Below are positions 44,530 to 49,902 of a stretch of 49,902 nt of DNA, piece by piece. The position numbers and the translations under genes are program-made. This DNA is from Bacteroidales bacterium. GTDB lineage: Bacteria > Bacteroidota > Bacteroidia > Bacteroidales > Bacteroidaceae. Position 1 is the first letter of the stretch, and the number at the start of each line of letters is the position of its first letter. The notes under the pieces are model-generated. The model was not told where the DNA came from and did not search any database. It was given only the letters and a program-made list of their open reading frames with translations. The DNA is taken from assembly GCA_018064685.1 (NCBI GenBank), contig JAGHUS010000004.1:1-49902 (forward strand). The letters run 5' to 3'.

Positions 44530-44619
44530 TTAGACGCAGATTTCGCAGATTACACAGATTAATCTCTTAGCATTTTATAGAGAATATTAATCTGTGAAAT
44601 CTGCGAAATCTGTGTCTAA
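44530..44619. repeat. 34-bp inverted repeat (cgcagatttcgcagatt family)
   Basis: Arms 44530-44563 and 44586-44619 are complementary with two mismatches around a 22-nt loop. The word cgcagatttcgcagatt is a widespread dispersed bacterial repeat. Confidence 0.9.
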
Positions 44620-44708
44620 TAATACTCCTGAATCATTGGGAGAATAATACAATTTACGTCTAATAACAATATTTTCGACCTTATACACAAAAATTTTGAA
44701 TTATGAAT

Positions 44709-44739
44709 TTTGAATTATGAATTAAATATATTACCTTTG
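44709..44739 (+). promoter_or_regulatory. Consensus promoter of tRNA-Gln
   Basis: TTTG (44709-44712), 19 nt, then TACCTTTG (44732-44739). The -33 box falls in the 'attttgaattatgaatt' dispersed repeat. The tRNA begins 31 nt later. Confidence 0.8.
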
Positions 44740-44770
44740 CACCCGCAATCCAACGAGGTTGCTTCCGGAT

Positions 44771-44844
44771 TGGGCTATGGTGTAATGGTAGCACAAGACA
44801 TTTTGGTCGTCTTAGTTCTGGTTCGAAACCGGATAGCCCAACCA
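44771..44844 (+). tRNA. tRNA-Gln (anticodon TTG)
   Basis: Acceptor TGGGCTA pairs with TAGCCCA. The anticodon loop is TTTTGGT (anticodon TTG, reads CAA), and the T-loop TTCGAAA lies between CTGG/CCGG-type stems. CCA is encoded (44842-44844). The base pair next to the anticodon loop is A-C, as in other bacterial Gln tRNAs. Confidence 0.93.
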
Positions 44845-44849
44845 AGATA

Positions 44850-44884
44850 AAGCATCGAAACGACGAATTTCGATGCTTTTTTTT
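44850..44884 (+). terminator. Terminator of tRNA-Gln
   Basis: AAGCATCGAAA and TTTCGATGCTT form an 11-bp stem with a 7-nt loop, followed by a T-run. Confidence 0.9.
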
Positions 44885-45027
44885 ATAGGGCCAGCAATTC
44901 TTTATTATTTAGGCAATAATCATAATTATTTGTCACAAACTTTAAATTTTGATACTTTTATTATTTAATATGATATATGCTACAAAAAAATAAGATAAAA
45001 TATGCATATTGATTACAAACTTATTAG

Positions 45028-45035
45028 TATCTTTG
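45028..45035 (+). promoter_or_regulatory. -7 element before the secreted repeat protein
   Basis: TATCTTTG followed by CACC lies 88 nt before ATG 45123. TTG at 45009-45011 is a possible -33 box with a short 16-nt spacer. Confidence 0.65.
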
Positions 45036-45122
45036 CACCGATAATTTCCTTTAGAAAAAGGCGAGAACTGAAATTTTATTATAAACAACTTTTTTATTAA
45101 CCAAAACAAATTCTGTACAAGT

Positions 45123-48100
45123 ATGAAGAAAACATTACTTGCAATGGGATTGGGACTCTTCGCTACAGCATCTGTAGCACAGGTCACTTTCCCTGTGAAG
45201 ATGGGCTTTGAGAATGCAGACAAGACAGAGAAGTATCACTGTAAGTTTGCCAACAAAGTTGGTCTTAGTGAATTCGGTGACTGGGTTAATCCCCAGGACG
45301 TTGACAACTGGCAGGAGCAGAGCACCGAGGCTGCTCTGAACGGAGACTACGGTTTCCTGGCTAGCAACGATTCCGAGAAGAAGAATCCTTGGGATCGTGG
45401 TTTCAAGTTGGGTAACCTCCCCATCCAGGATGGGCACTCTTACCGTATGAGCTTCTGGCTCAAGGGTGAGGTAGGTAAGGTCATGAAGGCTTACATCTCA
45501 AAGGGTGTTGAGCAGCTTGACAAGTCATTCGTGAACCCCGCTGGTCAGGCTGTTTACGGTCTGAACGCAGATCAGGACTACACGATTCCCACCGACGAGT
45601 GGCATCACGTATCATTCGTTGTCTTCAACCACGGTGCAAAGCCCTACAACGACGTGTTAGCTGGTACCAGCTGGATGGGTGGTGCTATCGTAGGTGAATG
45701 CGTACCCGAAGTTCTTTGGGAGGGTGCTGGCATCAACGAGAGCAACAAGGACAAGAGCTATCGTGATTTCTTCAACAACGAGATTCCCGAGATCTACTTC
45801 GCTATCATCAATGCTTATGATGGTGGTACTTTCATGATTGACGATATTCTGATTGAGGAGGACAAGTACTTCAACCAGGCTACCTTCAATGGTGACATCA
45901 TCAAACTCGACTTCGGTTATAAAACCAACATCGCAGCTATTGCACAGGCCAACAAGCGTGGCTATGAGAAGCTCGATGTTAAGCAGTTCAAGGTAATGAA
46001 GAACGGTGCTGAGTTGGCTATTGCTTCAGCTGAGGCTCAGGCAGATGGTTTCATCTACCTCTTCCTTAATGATGGCAATGCCGAGGGTGCTACCATCAGC
46101 TTCACTCCCGCCGAGGATACTCCCTTCGAGTATGCTGCCGACAAGCGTCCTTCAAACAGCAGCGAGGCTATGAAGATTTTCGGCTTCGAGAACGAGGTTA
46201 CCTATGAGGATACCAACATCAGTGCCGAGGCTCACATCGCAGAGCTCGCTGAGTTGGTTAGCTCAGTTCCCGAGGATGCTTCATTCGACCTCAATGGCAA
46301 TATCAGCGAGATCGTTCTGAAGTTCGATATCGCTGTTGATCCAGGTGCATCTGTTATCAGCCTTAATGATGCTGATGGTAATGTCATCATCCCCGAGCTG
46401 GAAGTTGTAGCTGGTGAAGACGAGAATACTCTCATAGCTAAGACCGATGGCAAGAAGCTGACTGATGGCAACTACGTACTGGAATTTGAGGTTGCCAACG
46501 AGGTAGGTGATGCTACATTCGACAAGATTAGCTTCAATGTAGGTAAGTATATCTACGATCCCGAAGGTGCAGGTGCTGAGGAGTTGTTCTACAGCAACTT
46601 TGCATCAGATAACAACAACTCATTCCCCCTCCACGGTTTGATGGTTAAGAACTCAGACGGTTCACCTCAGACTCCTGGTGAAGGTCGTGGTTCAGGTCCT
46701 CGTGTATTCAACGACGCACCCGTTCCCATGCTCTACCTCCGCGACTGGGACGATGGTTTCTATTATGAAGTTGGTACACGCGAGGATGAGCGTCTGACTC
46801 TGGCTGCTGGTAACAATAAGATTACCTTCAAGTATGCTATGTGGAAGGATGGCAACATGAACCTGAATGTTGAGGTATTCCCCATCGATGAGGATGGCAC
46901 AGCTGGTGAAAACATCTACAGCGATACCTTCACCGAGAAGCTCAATGTAAATGGTGACAAGGCTGCCTTCGCAAACGCTCCCGAGGCAGAGATTAAGATT
47001 GCTGTTGAGGAAGAGGGTAACTATGGTATCCGCTTCAAGGGTGCTGGCGAGTACCTGGTTGGTGATGTTGTTGTAACATCTGTTCCCAACCTGGGTGGTA
47101 TCGAGAGCAAGACCGCTCTTTGGACTGCTGTATCTACTGCTTACGACTTCTACTATACCTATGGTGACGAGAGCGATCGCTACGACGTAGCTGAGTTCGA
47201 GACTCTGGGCGAAGTTGTTAAGAAGTATCAGGATCCCGCTGACTGGACCAACACTATGAAGATGACTACTCCCACCGAGTACAATGCTGCTATCGAGGAG
47301 ATCAACATTGCCCTGAAGAACGCTCAGGACTTCAAGTCATTCGTTGATGCTTACGATGAACTCCGTGTTGAGGATGGTACTATTGCACAGACTCTGGCTA
47401 AGTACGCTGAGACCAAGTATGCTAACATCGCTTCTTACAAGAACCTGAAGGCAACCTATGATACCTACAAGGATCAGGCTCTGACCGACCTTGAAGAGTT
47501 GAAGAACGCTACCAACAGCTTGAAGAACAATGCTTATCTGCTTAAGATTATGGCTGGCGAGAAGGTTAAGCCTAACCTCGATGTAATTGCTGACTGGGCA
47601 ACTCCCGGTAAGGTAGGTATTCCTGCTCTGACCGCACGTATCGAAATGGCTGTAGCTGCCAACGCTGCTATGGGTGTTGACGAGACCGACGCTGAGGAGG
47701 TTAAGGTTCTCGAGATGGCTGCTAACGCTCTGACCGATAACGATGACATCGTTAACGCTCTGAAGAAGATTACTACTGCTAAGTACTACAAGGCTATGCA
47801 GAACGAGGAGACCGCTAAGGCATTCTTCGAGGCTAAGTATAGCGACTACGACGAGGAGGAGGAGACCGGTGGTGACTTGATTTCTGACGGTACCTACAAC
47901 TTGTCATACTTCCTGACCAACCCCAATGTTTACGTACTTTCAAAGAACGACAGCCAGTCTGGTAACCTCAATATTACCAACATCGGTACTGAGGAAGAGC
48001 CCGTTAACATCTACTCTGGTGACGCATGTCCCGGTTGGACTGTTAGCGAGGGTAGCGGTTCATGGTCTATCGGTTGGGGTGACCTCGCATGGCAGAACCT

Positions 48101-48707
48101 GAACATTGAGGACAAGCAGATTCCTGCTGAGGCTATGTTCAGCAACTGGGGTGGTGCTTACACCGTATCTCAGAGCATCGAGGATCTGCCCGCAGGTCTC
48201 TACGTATTCAAGGCAGGTATCAACGAGCGTGATGCATTTGTTGATGACAGCTACTTCTTCTGGCAGACAAGTGGTGACGAGGAGCGTGTTACCATGTTGA
48301 TTCCCAAGACTGGTCAGAACTGGTGGACCAGCAACGTTTCTTCAGCACGCCGCGATGCTGAGTTGGACGCTGATGGCAATGAGGTAACCGTAGAAGGCGA
48401 GGAGCCCGCTGCTGATGCAGCTCCTATCGAAATCCTCGATGGTAAGCTGACTATCGGTGCTCACGCTGGTGGTAACTCACACATCTTCATGAACAACTTT
48501 GCTATCTATCTGGTAGGTGGTAACAAGACTGCTCAGAGCGAGGAGTTCTTGACCGGCCTGGAGAAGGTTAACAGCAACAGCCTCAAGAACGTAGTTGTTT
48601 ACGACATCAACGGTCGTCAGGTTGTACGCGCTATCAAGGGTGTAAACATCGTTAAGCGCACCTACAGCGACGGTTCTGTTAAGGTTGGTAAGGTTCTCGT
48701 AAAGTAA
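45123..48707 (+). CDS. Large secreted beta/helical protein with a T9SS-like C-terminal domain
   Basis: This 1,194-residue exported protein has a signal peptide of about 20 residues (ATASVA-QVTF). Residues 25-260 form a jelly-roll, carbohydrate-binding-like domain (SYRMSFWLKGEV, GTFMIDDILIEED). Ig-like segments follow (about 270-500; GNISEIVLKFDIAVDPG, GKKLTDGNYVLEFEV). Residues 500-690 make a second jelly-roll (YGIRFKGAGEYLVGDVVVTS). Residues 700-940 form a helical, FIVAR/bundle-like section rich in Tyr and Lys, then comes a third beta domain. The last 75 residues resemble a type IX sorting domain (VVVYDINGRQVVRAIKGVNIVKR). Codons are strongly biased, suggesting high expression. It is probably surface-exposed or released; ligand and role are unknown. 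It has its own promoter and terminator. Confidence 0.85.
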   Translation: MKKTLLAMGLGLFATASVAQVTFPVKMGFENADKTEKYHCKFANKVGLSEFGDWVNPQDVDNWQEQSTEAALNGDYGFLASNDSEKKNPWDRGFKLGNLPIQDGHSYRMSFWLKGEVGKVMKAYISKGVEQLDKSFVNPAGQAVYGLNADQDYTIPTDEWHHVSFVVFNHGAKPYNDVLAGTSWMGGAIVGECVPEVLWEGAGINESNKDKSYRDFFNNEIPEIYFAIINAYDGGTFMIDDILIEEDKYFNQATFNGDIIKLDFGYKTNIAAIAQANKRGYEKLDVKQFKVMKNGAELAIASAEAQADGFIYLFLNDGNAEGATISFTPAEDTPFEYAADKRPSNSSEAMKIFGFENEVTYEDTNISAEAHIAELAELVSSVPEDASFDLNGNISEIVLKFDIAVDPGASVISLNDADGNVIIPELEVVAGEDENTLIAKTDGKKLTDGNYVLEFEVANEVGDATFDKISFNVGKYIYDPEGAGAEELFYSNFASDNNNSFPLHGLMVKNSDGSPQTPGEGRGSGPRVFNDAPVPMLYLRDWDDGFYYEVGTREDERLTLAAGNNKITFKYAMWKDGNMNLNVEVFPIDEDGTAGENIYSDTFTEKLNVNGDKAAFANAPEAEIKIAVEEEGNYGIRFKGAGEYLVGDVVVTSVPNLGGIESKTALWTAVSTAYDFYYTYGDESDRYDVAEFETLGEVVKKYQDPADWTNTMKMTTPTEYNAAIEEINIALKNAQDFKSFVDAYDELRVEDGTIAQTLAKYAETKYANIASYKNLKATYDTYKDQALTDLEELKNATNSLKNNAYLLKIMAGEKVKPNLDVIADWATPGKVGIPALTARIEMAVAANAAMGVDETDAEEVKVLEMAANALTDNDDIVNALKKITTAKYYKAMQNEETAKAFFEAKYSDYDEEEETGGDLISDGTYNLSYFLTNPNVYVLSKNDSQSGNLNITNIGTEEEPVNIYSGDACPGWTVSEGSGSWSIGWGDLAWQNLNIEDKQIPAEAMFSNWGGAYTVSQSIEDLPAGLYVFKAGINERDAFVDDSYFFWQTSGDEERVTMLIPKTGQNWWTSNVSSARRDAELDADGNEVTVEGEEPAADAAPIEILDGKLTIGAHAGGNSHIFMNNFAIYLVGGNKTAQSEEFLTGLEKVNSNSLKNVVVYDINGRQVVRAIKGVNIVKRTYSDGSVKVGKVLVK

Positions 48708-48734
48708 GAAATAAACACTTACAATAACTAAATT

Positions 48735-48769
48735 AAGCATGGAAGACGAAAGTTTTCCATGCTTTTTTT
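48735..48769 (+). terminator. Terminator after the secreted repeat protein
   Basis: AAGCATGGAA (48735-48744) pairs with TTCCATGCTT across an 8- to 10-nt loop, followed by seven T. Confidence 0.9.
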
Positions 48770-48798
48770 GTTTATATAAATAAGGTTTTGTATTTTTG
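48767..48798 (+). promoter_or_regulatory. Consensus promoter of the SDR gene
   Basis: TTTG (48767-48770), a 20-nt spacer, then TATTTTTG (48791-48798). The -33 box begins inside the T-run of the preceding terminator. The leader of about 90 nt contains a GC-rich repeat (48811-48885). Confidence 0.75.
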
Positions 48799-48894
48799 CA
48801 CAAAACAAAGTTCCCCCACCCCCGAGGGGAACATAACTAACCATTCGCAACAAGCCTGTTCCACATCGGGGGTTGGAGAGGCTACATTAAGATT

Positions 48895-49695
48895 ATGAAC
48901 AATCCTTTTTCACTCGAAGGTAAGAATGCATGGATCACCGGTGCGTCTTACGGCATTGGCTTCAACATCGCCAAGGCTTTCGTAGCTGCAGGTGCCAATA
49001 TGATTATCTTCAACGACATCAACGAGGCTGCCTTGCAGCGTGGTTTGGACAACTACAAGGAGGCTGGCATCACCAACGTAAAGGGTTATGTATGCGACGT
49101 AACCGACGAGGCTGGCGTAAAGGCTCTCGTTGAGAAGATTCACGCTGAGGTAGGTCAGATTGACATCCTCGTCAACAATGCCGGTATCATCAAGCGCATT
49201 CCCATGCACGAGATGGCACGCGCCGAGTTCCAGCAGGTTATCGACATCGACCTCGTTGCACCCTTCATCTGCGCCAGCGCCGTTCTGCCCGAGATGATGG
49301 AGCGCCGTGAGGGTAAGATCATCAACATCTGCTCAATGATGAGTGAGTTGGGTCGTGAGACCGTCAGCGCATACGCAGCTGCTAAGGGTGGTCTGAAGAT
49401 GCTGACCCGCAATATCTGCTCTGAGTATGGTGAATACAACATCCAGTGTAACGGTATTGGCCCCGGCTACATCGCTACTCCCCAGACCGCACCTCTGCGC
49501 GAGAAGCAGCCCGATGGCAGCCGTCACCCCTTCGACAGCTTCATCTGCGCCAAGACTCCCGCTGGCCGTTGGCTCGATCCCAGCGAACTGGGTGGTCCCG
49601 CCGTATTCCTCGCTTCTAAGGCCTCAGACGCTGTCAACGGTCACGTTCTCTACGTAGACGGTGGTATCCTTGCTTACATCGGCAAGCAGCCCTAA
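48895..49695 (+). CDS. SDR oxidoreductase, gluconate 5-dehydrogenase type
   Basis: This 266-residue short-chain dehydrogenase has the cofactor motif TGASYGIG (15-22), the NNAGI core (near 93) and the catalytic Ser/Tyr/Lys of ICSMMSELGRETVSAYAAAKGG. A family-typical tail GGILAYIGKQP completes it. Bacteroidetes homologues with this sequence are annotated as gluconate 5-dehydrogenase or as KduD-like 2-deoxy-D-gluconate 3-dehydrogenases, acting on keto-sugar acids from uronate or gluconate breakdown. The usual partner gene kduI is not next to it inside this window; it could lie beyond the right edge. Strong codon bias suggests high expression. Confidence 0.93.
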   Translation: MNNPFSLEGKNAWITGASYGIGFNIAKAFVAAGANMIIFNDINEAALQRGLDNYKEAGITNVKGYVCDVTDEAGVKALVEKIHAEVGQIDILVNNAGIIKRIPMHEMARAEFQQVIDIDLVAPFICASAVLPEMMERREGKIINICSMMSELGRETVSAYAAAKGGLKMLTRNICSEYGEYNIQCNGIGPGYIATPQTAPLREKQPDGSRHPFDSFICAKTPAGRWLDPSELGGPAVFLASKASDAVNGHVLYVDGGILAYIGKQP

Positions 49696-49740
49696 AGACC
49701 CTCCCCAGCCCTCCCTTAAAGGGAGGGGGAAACTTCTAAA
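49696..49740. repeat. GC-rich CT/AG module after the SDR gene
   Basis: 'aagaccctccccagccctcc' followed by 'cttaaagggaggggga' is a self-complementary copy of the dispersed module. Confidence 0.8.
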
Positions 49741-49799
49741 TATATTTAGAAATGAGGGCTAGAAGATAATATAATAAAAATCCTCCTTTTACTTTTTTA

Positions 49800-49874
49800 T
49801 TATAAGTAGGTGATCAAAAAGATTTTTATAATGACGCAAGAGGATTTGTCATTCTGAGCAAAGCGAAGAATCTC
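49800..49874. repeat. 75-bp interspersed repeat, right copy
   Basis: This is the exact inverse of 30-104. It contains cattctgagcaaagcgaaga, a word found in dispersed repeats of many bacteria. Confidence 0.9.
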
Positions 49875-49902
49875 CGTCCAATCCTGCTATTTTGAGTCCT
49901 TG

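Overview
The window looks like a chromosomal segment of a Bacteroidales bacterium, most likely a member of the Prevotellaceae. The evidence is the Bacteroidetes-type promoters (TAnnTTTG at -7, several with TTTG 19-20 nt upstream), the fused SecDF, the FimA/Mfa-type fimbrial locus with DUF3575 and DUF3868 genes, lipoprotein signal peptides, a TPR/His-kinase/receiver/AraC hybrid regulator, and intergenic spacers full of short interspersed repeats. The genus assignment is inference. No rRNA, CRISPR array, transposase, integrase or phage structural gene was seen.

Layout. 1-3.1 kb: a membrane hybrid regulator with no visible ATPase domain, then a small AraC-type HTH gene. 3.4-11.3 kb (minus strand): mutS, an MsbA-like ABC exporter, a frameshifted DUF559-RNase H fusion, and argS. 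11.3-12.2 kb: no convincing gene, but an orphan promoter-like -7, hairpins, a cluster of GTGACGG words and two copies of a perfect 26-bp palindrome. 12.2-32.9 kb (minus strand): a fimbrial locus of about 20 kb, probably read from a -7 element at 33085-33092, in the order DUF3575, DUF3868/OmpA, major fimbrillin, Mfa2-like anchor, GxxExxY insertion, two further fimbrial lipoproteins, a 3,275-residue secreted protein and a TlpA-like lipoprotein. 33.7-39.4 kb: HU, divergent from a rhomboid protease, then an EEP-family membrane protein and secDF. 39.6-49.7 kb (plus strand): tRNA-Arg(CCT), korA-korB, tyrS, tRNA-Gln(TTG), a large secreted repeat protein and a gluconate 5-dehydrogenase-type SDR.

How the genes work together. 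In the fimbrial locus, DUF3575 and DUF3868 outer-membrane proteins head the cluster and are followed by stalk and anchor. Three of the fimbrial lipoproteins carry a T-R-A motif 23 to 39 residues after the lipobox cysteine, as expected for precursors matured by an Arg-specific protease. Two of them, plus the anchor, end in a related C-terminal strand. The giant protein starts 12 bp after the last fimbrial lipoprotein and is a candidate tip or accessory adhesin.

Most unusual signal. Interspersed repeats do not stay between genes. A GC-rich repeat is read in frame inside the DUF559-RNase H gene, an AT-rich repeat adds residues inside argS, and a 55-bp AT-rich unit lies at every junction among the first fimbrial genes. 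Two unrelated PD-(D/E)XK-fold ORFs (DUF559 and GxxExxY) are each bracketed by such repeats, and the last codons and stop of GxxExxY come from the repeat itself. I offer this as a hypothesis of repeat-associated nuclease cassettes. The window also starts and ends with a perfect 75-bp inverted repeat.
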